The notes beneath the pieces are model-generated. The model did no database searches and was not told where the DNA came from. It worked only from the letters and a program-made list of their open reading frames with translations. Made by a program: the position numbers and the translations under genes. This document shows, piece by piece, positions 8,784 through 17,137 of a stretch of DNA of 64,000 nucleotides. How positions within the stretch are numbered: the stretch's first letter is position 1; the number at the start of each line of letters is the position of its first letter. Source of the DNA: Chryseobacterium sp. GVT01B (GTDB lineage: Bacteria > Bacteroidota > Bacteroidia > Flavobacteriales > Weeksellaceae); assembly GCF_019970045.1 (NCBI RefSeq), contig NZ_JAHXYI010000007.1, forward strand, positions 310,001 through 374,000, in the 5' to 3' direction.

Positions 8784-10049
8784 TTATTTTTTTATAATCT
8801 TTTTAGTGAATTCCTTTTCACCAGCTTTATATTGTAAAAAATAAACTCCGCTGCTTAAATGCTGAAGTGATAGAATATATCCTGAATCTGTTTTATTCAA
8901 ATGATAATGCACTATTCTTCCTGTGATATCTGTAAGTGAAAGTACCTCAATTCTCTTTTTAGAACTAATGTTAATAAGATGTTGAGCAGGATTAGGATAA
9001 ATCTGAACCGGATCTTCAATAGCTGTTTCTGCTGTACTTAAGGTACTTACCACAACCAGTTTTGTTTTGGTGGTAGTGACTCCGCAGGCAGCTGTTGTAA
9101 GCTTTACATTATAATTTCCTGCTGCAGGGTAGGTATGTACCGGATTTTCGAGAGTTGAGGTTGTGCCGTCACCAAAATCCCATGAATATGCAGCAGCATT
9201 CTGTGTTGTGTTGGTAAACTGAACGGTACTGGCTCCGGTAAGCTGATAGGTGAATCTGCTGTGAACATCATTACTCGTTACTAACCATTGAGCAGGCTGA
9301 TTGTATACTTCTGTTTTAACGATATCCTTGAGCAACTGAGCCTGTGCCGGACTAAGATTCCCATTAAAAGGAATCTGTGTAGGATCTTTCTTGAATATAA
9401 TAGTGTAAAAGGTATACGCAGCAGCCATAGACCCAATATAGCTAGGATGTGATTCGTCCTGATCATACAATTCAATAGCAGGGTTTTGTTCTCTGATCGT
9501 TCTCCACACTTTACCTACGGGGGAAATAATTCCTTCATTGGTAGTGGCCATTTCCATATAGCGGTTATAAATCTGAGTGTCCATTCCCTGATAGGTACAG
9601 ACAGTGGGAAGCCCCGGGCAATTACCCGCATCCCCATTTTTACGGCCCCAGGTCATATAGAAGATTACATTTCCACAGGGATTGGATGTTTTAATCAGAT
9701 TGGAAAGCTGAAGTGCATAAGGATATACCTGATTTTGAACCTGAGAATCCGGAAATGACGGAAGCTGGCTCTGTTCCTGTAATACGACATAATCCCAGTT
9801 TCCCTGATTGATGGTTGAAATCACATCCGGATTGTTGGAATGATCCTGCAGTGTGGAACCGCCCGGTGTATGGCTGTGATGCTCCAGTACATCGCCATTA
9901 GAAGCAGCAATACTTTGGACAAGGTTAGGCAAATCATTAACGTAAGTATAACTGTTCCCGATAAAGAATACCCTTTTGGTCGTCTGACTCAGGATAAAAG
10001 AAAAAGTAATTAAAAATAAAAAAAGTAGAGTTTTTTTCATAAATTTCAA
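8784..10049 (-). CDS. T9SS-exported SGNH-type hydrolase with PKD domain and type A sorting domain
   Basis: This 421-aa secreted protein has four parts. A signal peptide (KKTLLFLFLITFSFILSQ) comes first. A DUF4886/SGNH-like domain (about residues 25-255) follows, with the block I Ser in FFIGNSYTYVNDLP and the catalytic pair in DESHPSYIGS. A PKD domain (about 270-335) contains YSWDFGDGTTSTLENPVHTY. The C-terminal ~75 residues (IYPNPAQHLINIS...GVYFLQYKAGEKEFTKKIIKK) are a type A type IX secretion signal. It is therefore predicted to be exported by T9SS and released or attached at the cell surface, perhaps as an esterase on glycans. This gene implies a T9SS elsewhere in the genome. Confidence 0.88.
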   Translation of the reverse strand: MKFMKKTLLFLFLITFSFILSQTTKRVFFIGNSYTYVNDLPNLVQSIAASNGDVLEHHSHTPGGSTLQDHSNNPDVISTINQGNWDYVVLQEQSQLPSFPDSQVQNQVYPYALQLSNLIKTSNPCGNVIFYMTWGRKNGDAGNCPGLPTVCTYQGMDTQIYNRYMEMATTNEGIISPVGKVWRTIREQNPAIELYDQDESHPSYIGSMAAAYTFYTIIFKKDPTQIPFNGNLSPAQAQLLKDIVKTEVYNQPAQWLVTSNDVHSRFTYQLTGASTVQFTNTTQNAAAYSWDFGDGTTSTLENPVHTYPAAGNYNVKLTTAACGVTTTKTKLVVVSTLSTAETAIEDPVQIYPNPAQHLINISSKKRIEVLSLTDITGRIVHYHLNKTDSGYILSLQHLSSGVYFLQYKAGEKEFTKKIIKK

Positions 10050-10101
10050 TTTAAATTAATCCCATAAATATAAATAATATTAAATTAAACCCATTTATTT
10101 T

Positions 10102-10944
10102 ATGAATTTGATTAGTCAAAAGAATATATATTTAGAAAATAAAGAAACAAAAGGTTTTCTTGCTGATGTTTTTTATAAAGACACTGAACAAAAACTTCCG
10201 CTGGTGGTGTTTGTTCATGGATATAAAGGTTATAAAGATTGGGGAGCATGGAATCTGATGGCAGAAAAGTTTGCTGAAGCAGGTTTTTTCTTCGTGAAGT
10301 TTAATTTTTCCCATAACGGAACAACGACCGAAGATCCATATAACTTTGGAGATCTTGAAGCATTTGGCCATAATAATTATTCTAAAGAGCTTTCTGACCT
10401 TGGGGTGGTCATTGATCATTTTAGTAAAGATCCACATGTAGATGAAGAAAAGATTGTTCTGATAGGTCACAGCAGGGGAGGAGGGATTTCTATTATTAAA
10501 ACTTTTGAAGATGAAAGAATTAATGGGTTGATCACTTTGGCCAGTGTGGATACTTTAGACCGCTTTCCCACAGGAGAAGCTTTTGAAAACTGGAAAAAGA
10601 ATGGAGTTTATTATGCTCTGAACGGACGTACCAAGCAGGAAATGCCACATTATTATCAGTTTTATGAGGATTATGAGCAGAATGTTCATCGTTTTGATGT
10701 AGAGCGGGCAACGGAAATGGCAAAAGCTCATATGTTGATTATTCATGGGACAGAAGATGAAGCGGTAGAGGTAAAACAGGCCGAACATCTTCATATTCTT
10801 CACCCAAATTCTGAACTTTTCCTGATTGAAAATGCCAACCATACTTTCGGTGCAAAAGAGCCCTGGACAGACACGGATTTACCCAAAGATCTGAATACTG
10901 TAACCGAAAAATGTATTGATTTTATCAAACAAAAATTGAAATAA
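10102..10944 (+). CDS. Alpha/beta hydrolase, cytosolic
   Basis: This 280-aa protein has an alpha/beta-hydrolase fold: HGYKGYKDWGAWN (oxyanion region), GHSRGGG nucleophile elbow, HGTEDEAVEV with the acid, and ENANHTFG with the catalytic His. There is no signal peptide. It resembles the dienelactone-hydrolase/prolyl-oligopeptidase-like group, and the substrate is unknown. It is followed after 49 bp by the Ivy-like lipoprotein gene on the same strand. Confidence 0.87.
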   Translation: MNLISQKNIYLENKETKGFLADVFYKDTEQKLPLVVFVHGYKGYKDWGAWNLMAEKFAEAGFFFVKFNFSHNGTTTEDPYNFGDLEAFGHNNYSKELSDLGVVIDHFSKDPHVDEEKIVLIGHSRGGGISIIKTFEDERINGLITLASVDTLDRFPTGEAFENWKKNGVYYALNGRTKQEMPHYYQFYEDYEQNVHRFDVERATEMAKAHMLIIHGTEDEAVEVKQAEHLHILHPNSELFLIENANHTFGAKEPWTDTDLPKDLNTVTEKCIDFIKQKLK

Positions 10945-10993
10945 AACGTTTAAAACTACGTTATTATAAATTAACCACCATATCAGTATCATT

Positions 10994-11500
10994 ATGAAAA
11001 AAATTATTGCAGGCGCATTCGCGCTCTCATTATTCGTTGTTTCATGTAAAAAAGAAGCCAAAACAGAATCTTCAGCAAACACAGATACTTTGGCTACAGT
11101 AATGCCTAAAGATTCTGTAATTACAAAAAATGATTCTGTAGCATCATCATCTCCTTCTGCTCCGACTCCGGACAATATTATCACCAAAAATGTGGGTAAA
11201 TACCCTCATGATATCAAATTCTTTGAGGATAAAAGCATCACAGATAGACTAAAAAAACTAGCAGGAACTCAATATGATGAAATGGTGAAGAATTTCAATG
11301 TAGAAAGTCCTGTCACATCAGAAAACGGAATTTATAAACTGTCCGGCTGCAAGCAGCATGACTGCCCGGGATATGCAACACATATCTACTACGATGCTAA
11401 GAATGATAATCTGAATGTTTCTATTGATAAAAACGGAAAGGTAACAGACTTTGCTGAAAAAGGGAAAATAACGGTTTCCGAAACTTTGAAAGCGAAATAA
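10994..11500 (+). CDS. Ivy-like lysozyme-inhibitor lipoprotein
   Basis: This 168-aa lipoprotein has the lipobox VVSC (Cys at about residue 18) and a low-complexity Ser/Thr/Asp linker (20-65). A C-terminal domain of ~100 residues follows. The domain contains GCKQHDCPGYATHIYYDAK, strongly reminiscent of the Ivy loop (CKPHDC in E. coli Ivy), where the central His between two disulfide-forming Cys plugs the lysozyme active site. The preceding helix (TDRLKKLAGTQYDEMVKNF) and following strands also fit Ivy. I infer it protects peptidoglycan against host or competitor lysozyme. The two Cys and the His are all present. Alternative: an uncharacterised lipoprotein with a coincidental loop. Confidence 0.68.
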   Translation: MKKIIAGAFALSLFVVSCKKEAKTESSANTDTLATVMPKDSVITKNDSVASSSPSAPTPDNIITKNVGKYPHDIKFFEDKSITDRLKKLAGTQYDEMVKNFNVESPVTSENGIYKLSGCKQHDCPGYATHIYYDAKNDNLNVSIDKNGKVTDFAEKGKITVSETLKAK

Positions 11501-11650
11501 AATGTGAGATTGGAAGCGGGAAGATATAAGCTGAGAGTTATTAACGGCATTCGATATCTATTGAAATCAAAATAGAACTGTTTTCCAAAATATTAATTTG
11601 GACAAAAGTTATTTAGAAAACTTTCTGAACTTCCAACTTCCATCCTAAAT

Positions 11651-11685
11651 AAAAAATCGGTCTGAAATTTCAGACCGATTTTTTA
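11651..11685. terminator. Bidirectional terminator between the convergent lipoprotein and flavin reductase genes
   Basis: The stem AATCGGTCTGAAA/TTTCAGACCGATT is flanked by A6 and T6, so it can end transcripts from both sides. The flavin reductase stop codon sits in its right edge. Confidence 0.85.
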
Positions 11686-12507
11686 TTGTATTGTGAGTAA
11701 AACCCACGCTTCTTCCACTTTACTTTCCAGAAGCAGTTTCTGGGCATTAAGGTGAATATCATCATCCGCATGGAAATCACCAGCAGGTAATATTTCTGTA
11801 TTGGCAAGCATTCCAAGATCATTCCCTGTAAATACTTTACTGTACTTAATCGCATCAGGCAGCTGATCAAAGCCGATTCCTTTTGTGGCCAAAGGTTTTG
11901 GAACTTCAAAAAGGCTGTTCTCATTACTTCTGGAATACCAGTTACTACCTAAACGGGCCACCATGTCCAGTTTTTTCTGATCCAGATTTCCAGCTTCATT
12001 CAGGTATTCTTCTCTGATATGAATTTTCTGAACTTCACAGATCACAAGATTCCCGGCACCGCCCTGATCTCCCAGTGATTTTACCTCTAAAACTTTACAT
12101 TCAAAGTTGACAGGGCATTCTTCAATCAGTTTAGGCTGTACAAGATCAGCATCTTTCATGGTAAGTCCGGATTTAATAAACTCATTGACTCCAGTTTCAT
12201 ATTCTGTAGAAGCTAATGAAATCTGCTGTACAATCGGAAAATTGACTGTTCCAATAACGACTTCCGGTACTTCAAGAACATTTTCCAGCGTGTGCTTCGT
12301 TGTATTGTCACGTACTCTCCTTGACGGTGAAAAAATCAAAATCGGTGGAACCGTACTGAACATATTAAAAAAACTGAACGGAGATAAGTTGATAGTACCA
12401 TCTTTATCTACCGTAGATGCCAGAGCAATCGGGCGTGGTGAAACAGCCGTCTGCATGATGGTTTGAAGTTGTACGGAAGTTGTCTCGGAGGGGATTACTG
12501 TTTTCAT
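11683..12507 (-). CDS. Flavin reductase family protein (FMN-binding split barrel)
   Basis: This 274-aa protein belongs to the DIM6/NTAB flavin-reductase-like family, binding FMN in a split beta-barrel. Support comes from VSPRPIALASTVDKDGTINLSPFSFFNMFSTVPP near the N-terminus (the conserved PRP and SPFS flavin contacts) and the GDQGGAGNLVICEVQKIHI strand. It is the last gene of a leftward series hppD, small exported protein, fahA, GxxExxY, flavin reductase. That position suggests a link with aromatic-compound metabolism, but no oxygenase partner is adjacent. Confidence 0.85.
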   Translation of the reverse strand: MKTVIPSETTSVQLQTIMQTAVSPRPIALASTVDKDGTINLSPFSFFNMFSTVPPILIFSPSRRVRDNTTKHTLENVLEVPEVVIGTVNFPIVQQISLASTEYETGVNEFIKSGLTMKDADLVQPKLIEECPVNFECKVLEVKSLGDQGGAGNLVICEVQKIHIREEYLNEAGNLDQKKLDMVARLGSNWYSRSNENSLFEVPKPLATKGIGFDQLPDAIKYSKVFTGNDLGMLANTEILPAGDFHADDDIHLNAQKLLLESKVEEAWVLLTIQ

Positions 12508-12514
12508 ATTTTAT

Positions 12515-12550
12515 TTAACCACAAAAGGCACAAAAGTTTTAAGCTAAAAC
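12515..12550. repeat. Fragment of the CCACAAAAG intergenic repeat family
   Basis: TTAACCACAAAAGGCACAAA followed by AGTTTTAAGC matches one end of the larger palindromic elements at 20321-20494 and 32787-32978. Only half an element is present. Confidence 0.55.
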
Positions 12551-12568
12551 AACTTTAATTTTTAAAGT

Positions 12569-12976
12569 TCAAAAAAGCATATCATAATATTGGTTTACGA
12601 AGGTTTCCTGTCCTTCATGATATAAATTTTTCACATTAAAATTTACCAAAATGCCTTTTGGTTTCTTCATTAAGTTAATATAATTTAGAAGTTGAGCTCT
12701 ATGAATCTCTGTTAATTTTGACACTGATTTTAATTCTACCACAATTAAGTCTTCAATTAAAAAGTCACAAAAGAAATCACAATTAATTTCTTTTCCTTTA
12801 TAGTATACCGGAACTTTTAGCTCAGACTTAAAATTAATATTTCTCAATTTAAGTTCTTCTTCCAGACATTTATGATAGACACTTTCCAATAACCCAGGCC
12901 CCAGAACTTTGTGAACTTCTATACAAGCACCATTTATCTTATATGTTAGATCTGTTAAATAGGACTGTGTAATCAT
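12569..12976 (-). CDS. GxxExxY family protein
   Basis: This 135-aa protein is of the GxxExxY family (GPGLLESVYHKCLEEEL). A PD-(D/E)XK-like core follows: DFFCDFLIEDLIVVELKSV (D-x-E-x-K), then HRAQLLNYINLMKKPKGILVNF. The family is abundant in Bacteroidota, often near repeats. A nuclease fold is predicted from the motif but its role is unknown. It lies 30 bp downstream of fahA on the same strand. Confidence 0.88.
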   Translation of the reverse strand: MITQSYLTDLTYKINGACIEVHKVLGPGLLESVYHKCLEEELKLRNINFKSELKVPVYYKGKEINCDFFCDFLIEDLIVVELKSVSKLTEIHRAQLLNYINLMKKPKGILVNFNVKNLYHEGQETFVNQYYDMLF

Positions 12977-13006
12977 AAATCCTTTTATGACTTTTGTGGT
13001 AAAAGA

Positions 13007-14254
13007 TTAAAGTGTCGGAATAATTTTACCGGAAACTTCACCGAAACCTACTCTCACACCATCTTTTTCAGCCCAGGCTTTCATGGTAACGGTATCATTA
13101 TCTTCAATGAATTTTCTTTCTTCACCATTGCTTAATGATAGAGGATTTTGTCCTCTCCATGTAAGCTCAAGCATAGAACCGAAAGATTTTGGATCACTTC
13201 CTGAAATGGTACCGCTGGCATATAGATCTCCCACTTCCACGTTACATCCGTTTACGGTGTGGTGTGCCAGCTGCTGGGTCATATTCCAGTACATGTGTTT
13301 GTAGTTGCTTTCGGAGATTAGGTTTTGTTCTCCGTTTTCAGGTTGAATATAAACTTCAAGGTTGATGTCATAGTTTTGATCTCCTTCAAATTTTAAATAG
13401 TCTAAAACTTTAGGATCCTGTACTGGTGAAGCTGTTCTGAACGGCTCTAAAGCTTCAAGAGTAACTACCCATGGAGAAATAGAAGAACCAAAGTTTTTCG
13501 CAAGGAATGGCCCTAACGGAACATATTCCCAAGATTGAATATCTCTTGCAGACCAGTCATTGAAAACTACCATTCCGAAGATGGCATCTTCTGCTTCTTT
13601 GGTAGAGATACTTTCTCCCATCTCTGTATTTTTATTGATGATGAAAGCCATTTCCAATTCAAAATCCAGTTGCTTACATGGTCCGAATACAGGTTTATCA
13701 GCATCAGCAGGTTTCATCTGACCTTTCGGACGGTTGATTTCTGTTCCGGATACTACAATTGAAGAGGCTCTTCCGTGGTAACCTACCGGTAAATGTTTCC
13801 AGTTGGGTAATAAAGCATTTGCAGGATCACGGAACATTTTTCCTACGTTGGTAGCATGTTCAATGCTGCTGTAAAAGTCTGTATAATTGGGGATGTGAAC
13901 AGGCATCATCATTTTTACTTTATCAAGATCATAGAAAGCTTCTTCTATTGTTTTCTGATCCTTTGATAAAGTTGATCCTTCCTGTAATAAAGTCTGAATT
14001 TTATTACGAACAGCATTGGTAACCGGTTTACCAAGCTCGATAAATTCGTTGATGGTATACGCTTCAAAAACATTGTCGTCTAATCCTTCAATATCTTCAA
14101 AATAGCCAAGATCATACAAGGTAGCAAGATCAACTACCTGATCTCCGATTCTTGTACAGCATCCGATATATTCTTTGTTAAAAACTGCGACTCCGAAAGG
14201 AATATTATGTATAGAAAAATCCGAGTTTGAGGAATAGTCTACAAATGATTTCAT
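13007..14254 (-). CDS. fahA: Fumarylacetoacetase
   Basis: This 415-aa enzyme catalyses the last step of tyrosine breakdown: fumarylacetoacetate to fumarate plus acetoacetate. Its N-terminal SH3-like domain covers roughly residues 15-110. The catalytic mixed-beta domain carries the metal site in DFELEMAFIINKNTEMGE and FGMVVFNDWSARDIQSWEYVPLGPF, then LAKNFGSSISPWVV. The length is normal. It follows hppD and a small exported protein gene and was presumably transcribed with them. No maleylacetoacetate isomerase gene is seen in the window. Confidence 0.95.
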   Translation of the reverse strand: MKSFVDYSSNSDFSIHNIPFGVAVFNKEYIGCCTRIGDQVVDLATLYDLGYFEDIEGLDDNVFEAYTINEFIELGKPVTNAVRNKIQTLLQEGSTLSKDQKTIEEAFYDLDKVKMMMPVHIPNYTDFYSSIEHATNVGKMFRDPANALLPNWKHLPVGYHGRASSIVVSGTEINRPKGQMKPADADKPVFGPCKQLDFELEMAFIINKNTEMGESISTKEAEDAIFGMVVFNDWSARDIQSWEYVPLGPFLAKNFGSSISPWVVTLEALEPFRTASPVQDPKVLDYLKFEGDQNYDINLEVYIQPENGEQNLISESNYKHMYWNMTQQLAHHTVNGCNVEVGDLYASGTISGSDPKSFGSMLELTWRGQNPLSLSNGEERKFIEDNDTVTMKAWAEKDGVRVGFGEVSGKIIPTL

Positions 14255-14308
14255 AAGTTTAGATTTTAGTTAGATTAAAATATTGCTGAGAGTATGTTCT
14301 CAGAACAT

Positions 14309-14770
14309 TTATTTTGTCTTTTTTGAGTAAGATGCTTCATCTATCCATCTGTCTCTGGTATTGACATCGATGAGATATAAAATATTATCCTGCTGGGTCA
14401 ACAATAATGTTTTCGTAACAGGCATTGGGATTTTTTTATTTTCAAGCATATCTGCTCTTAAAGAAATAATATTTTTTTTCCTGACGATATCCCCGGTGAA
14501 AACATTAGAACTGCTTTCTCCAGTAGCTTTATCATCGAAAACTTCTACATAAGTGGCATTGTTCCCTTTGATAATAATAAAGTCCCGTTCCGTATGATCA
14601 GCCTCATCTTTGATGAAAACAAATTTCTTGTTGTCAATATTTACATTTTCAAGATGCTGATTGATGCCTTTTCTTTGTTCAAGTCGGTTAAGGATTTCAT
14701 TCAATGAACCATATTGAGCGTTAAGCCCTAAAGTTCCTAAAAGGGAAATCCCAATTAAAAGTTTTCTCAT
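14309..14770 (-). CDS. Exported protein of unknown function
   Basis: I set the start at the second Met (MRKLLIGISLLGTLGLNAQ, about 153 aa) because that creates a clean signal peptide; an upstream in-frame Met exists at 14818. The mature part is small and mixed alpha/beta, with no motif I recognise (VFVFIKDEADHTERDFIII region, C-terminal RWIDEASYSKKTK). It lies between hppD and fahA with gaps of 71 and 54 bp and is likely in the same transcript. No function is assigned. Confidence 0.72.
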   Translation of the reverse strand: MRKLLIGISLLGTLGLNAQYGSLNEILNRLEQRKGINQHLENVNIDNKKFVFIKDEADHTERDFIIIKGNNATYVEVFDDKATGESSSNVFTGDIVRKKNIISLRADMLENKKIPMPVTKTLLLTQQDNILYLIDVNTRDRWIDEASYSKKTK

Positions 14771-14841
14771 ATACTGTGTTTTATAAAAAAGTTTTGCCAG
14801 AATACTGTATTCTGACAAAACCTATATTTTTTAATGTAAAA

Positions 14842-15972
14842 TTAAAGATTACCTCTTCTTTCCTGCTCTCTTTCTAATGCTTCGAATAAAGCCTTGAAAT
14901 TTCCGGCACCAAAACTCTGTGCACCGTGTCTTTCAATAATCTCGAAGAATAGAGTAGGACGGTCTTCTACAGGTTTGGTGAAAATCTGTAATAAGTATCC
15001 TTCTTCATCATGATCAATAAGTATACCTAAATCCTGAAGTTTTTTAAGATCTTCATCAATGTGACCAACTCTTTCAGGAACCATATCGTAATAAGCTTCT
15101 GGTGGAGCAGAAAGAAACTCTACACCACGTTTTTTTAATTCCGTTACGGTGTGGATAATATCTTTTGTAGCAACAGCAATATGCTGTACCCCTTCTCCTT
15201 CGTAGAAATCAAGATATTCTTCTACCTGAGATTTCTTTTTACCTTCGGCAGGTTCGTTGATAGGGAATTTTGCGAATCCGTTTCCGTTAGACATTACTTT
15301 AGACATCAAAGCAGAATATTCTGTATTGATCTGCTTGTCGTCAAAAGAAAGGATGTTTACAAATCCCATTACTTTTTCATACCATTCTACAGTCGGGATC
15401 ATTCTGTTCCAGTCAACATTTCCTACACAGTGGTCTACATACAATAAACCAGCTTCTTCAGGCTTATAGTCACTTTCCCACTTTTCATAACCAGGCATGA
15501 AAGCTCCGTTGTAATTTTTTCTTTCTACAAACATGTGAACGGTTTCTCCATACGTGTAGATACCGGACATTCTTACCTCACCATGCTCATCAGTTAAAGT
15601 TACAGGCTCTAAATACGGTTTACCACCTCTTTTAGTTGTCTCTTCAAAAGCTGCATAAGCGTCATCTACCCAAAGTGCCAAAATTTTTACTCCGTCACCA
15701 TGTTTTTTTACGTGCTCGCTGATAAGAGAGTCAGACTTAAGTCCGGTAGTTAATACCAATCTGATTTTTCCCTGTTGAAGCACATAAGATGCACGGTCTC
15801 TTACTCCTGTTTCAGGACCCGCATAAGCTACAGACTGAAAACCGAAAGCGGTTTTGTAATAATGGGCAGCCTGTTTTGCATTTCCTACATAAAACTCAAT
15901 ATAATCTGTACCGTTAATCGGTAAGAAATTTTCTGCTTGAGCTATTTTCTCGGCAAATGTAAGTGTTGACAT
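14842..15972 (-). CDS. hppD: 4-hydroxyphenylpyruvate dioxygenase
   Basis: This 376-aa Fe(II) enzyme converts 4-hydroxyphenylpyruvate to homogentisate. It has two vicinal-oxygen-chelate halves. Iron ligands are visible as His in VDHCVGNV (about residue 180), His in GVQHIAVAT (about 263) and Glu in LFFEIIERHGA (about 343). The C-terminal helix GAGNFKALFEALEREQ is the gate helix of the family. It is the first gene of the leftward hppD-fahA series. A near-perfect 18-bp palindrome lies 115 bp upstream. Confidence 0.96.
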   Translation of the reverse strand: MSTLTFAEKIAQAENFLPINGTDYIEFYVGNAKQAAHYYKTAFGFQSVAYAGPETGVRDRASYVLQQGKIRLVLTTGLKSDSLISEHVKKHGDGVKILALWVDDAYAAFEETTKRGGKPYLEPVTLTDEHGEVRMSGIYTYGETVHMFVERKNYNGAFMPGYEKWESDYKPEEAGLLYVDHCVGNVDWNRMIPTVEWYEKVMGFVNILSFDDKQINTEYSALMSKVMSNGNGFAKFPINEPAEGKKKSQVEEYLDFYEGEGVQHIAVATKDIIHTVTELKKRGVEFLSAPPEAYYDMVPERVGHIDEDLKKLQDLGILIDHDEEGYLLQIFTKPVEDRPTLFFEIIERHGAQSFGAGNFKALFEALEREQERRGNL

Positions 15973-16086
15973 ATTTTCTCTTTTACTTTTATTTTATTGG
16001 TATGCAAATTACAAAAATCTTAGACATTGCGAAAATATTCCCTTGGATTCATTGAATATATTTAACATAAAGTTAAAGAAGAGTTT

Positions 16087-16104
16087 ACTTAAGTATATTT
16101 AAGT
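16087..16104. promoter_or_regulatory. 18-bp palindrome upstream of hppD, possible operator
   Basis: ACTTAAGTATATTTAAGT is palindromic apart from one internal pair. It lies in the 234-bp gap between hppD and the terminator of the next gene, about 115 bp from the hppD start. It could bind a dimeric regulator; the regulator is unknown. Confidence 0.35.
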
Positions 16105-16171
16105 TTCTTACGTTTAAAATCGGGTACTTACATTTGTAATACAAAAGACAAGTGAAAAAAATATTTCGAAA

Positions 16172-16204
16172 CATGAAAGCCGTAGAAATTTTCTACGGCT
16201 TTCT
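16172..16204. terminator. Strong hairpin between hppD and the upstream gene
   Basis: The stem GAAAGCCGTAGAAA/TTTCTACGGCTTTC is followed on the + strand by CTTTTTAT. It probably ends the leftward gene at 16207-16998. The best U-tract, however, is on the + strand, where a TACATTTG promoter-like element lies at 16129-16136. Confidence 0.65.
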
Positions 16205-16206
16205 TT

Positions 16207-16998
16207 TTATATTGTTTCAATTTTTCTGTTTAACATTCCTGCATCGGGATTATAATTATCCCATATCTTCCAGGTATTATTTATTTTACGGATGAAGTAG
16301 ATCTGGGTACTCAGCTGGTTGACAAAATGCTCTTCTCCGGTTTCTCCCACTTTAAAGAGAAGGTTCCAGAATTCCTGAGTCTCCAGTATTTTTTTGTCCG
16401 GTTCATCTGTAACGATATGAATATCAAAAACTTCATAATTGGATCGGTTGTTTTTAGTAACCAGATGAAAATCCTTATCACACAGTTCTTTACTGAATTG
16501 TGACGCTCTCTCCAAAAACGGGGAATCATCAAATACAAGACCTTTTAAAAGTTCAGTATTGTGAGAGGGAAACAGCTTGTAAAATTCAAAAGCCGCCGCA
16601 CAGTAATCATAAACCATCTGCGTAAGATATGACTGATTATCAGATCCCTCATCTTCCTGCTTCTTATGTCTTACAGATAAAATATAATCGTTCAGGTCTT
16701 TGTAGCCTAAGAAAATACAGATCTTATCTAATGTTTTAAGAAACCTGAGATCATTATGGGTTTTATCCTGATAATCATTTTCAAAAAAACGCTGCAAGGT
16801 AACATGTGAAATGGTATTTCCGATTTCAAATTTTTTTCCCCCTTTCAGTTCTTCAGCTTCTGAGAGTTCATCTTTAATAATTTCGGAAAGAATAATATAA
16901 TGGCTTCTTTTCCATTCATTCACATTCCCCAAAACGGAATTCCTTACCTTGGAATGCTTTATAATCTCTTCCCTTATCGAATTATATATAGTTTTCAA
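16207..16998 (-). CDS. Uncharacterised cytosolic protein with HTH-like N-terminal region
   Basis: This 263-aa protein has no signal peptide. Residues 1-110 are helical (HSKVRNSVLGNVNEWKRSHYIILSEIIKDEL, then ISHVTLQRFFEND, then LDKICIFLGYKDLNDYI). I recall this type of N-terminal module in Bacteroidota hypothetical proteins, and it could be a degenerate helix-turn-helix. The C-terminal half contains YEVFDIHIVTDEPDKKILETQEFWNLLFKV and RKINNTWKIWDNYNPD, resembling an NTF2-like fold. No function can be assigned. It is monocistronic. Confidence 0.7.
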   Translation of the reverse strand: MKTIYNSIREEIIKHSKVRNSVLGNVNEWKRSHYIILSEIIKDELSEAEELKGGKKFEIGNTISHVTLQRFFENDYQDKTHNDLRFLKTLDKICIFLGYKDLNDYILSVRHKKQEDEGSDNQSYLTQMVYDYCAAAFEFYKLFPSHNTELLKGLVFDDSPFLERASQFSKELCDKDFHLVTKNNRSNYEVFDIHIVTDEPDKKILETQEFWNLLFKVGETGEEHFVNQLSTQIYFIRKINNTWKIWDNYNPDAGMLNRKIETI

Positions 16999-17137
16999 TT
17001 TGCTTGTTTTTGAATGAGTTTTATCAAAAATACTGCCAAAAGATTAATGCTTTTTTATGATTCTGCGGATGTAGATTCAAAATATGTTTTGAGATTTTCA
17101 GTAAAAAAACAATTTGGAAATCCTTATCGTTTGATTA

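Noticed and set aside
12107..12466. 119-codon frame on the + strand inside the flavin reductase gene
   Set aside because: It is fully antisense to a clear FMN-binding protein and its translation has no family features.
12569..12976. GxxExxY gene as part of a defence system
   Set aside because: The nuclease-like motif alone is not enough; neighbours are metabolic and the family is widespread without defence context.
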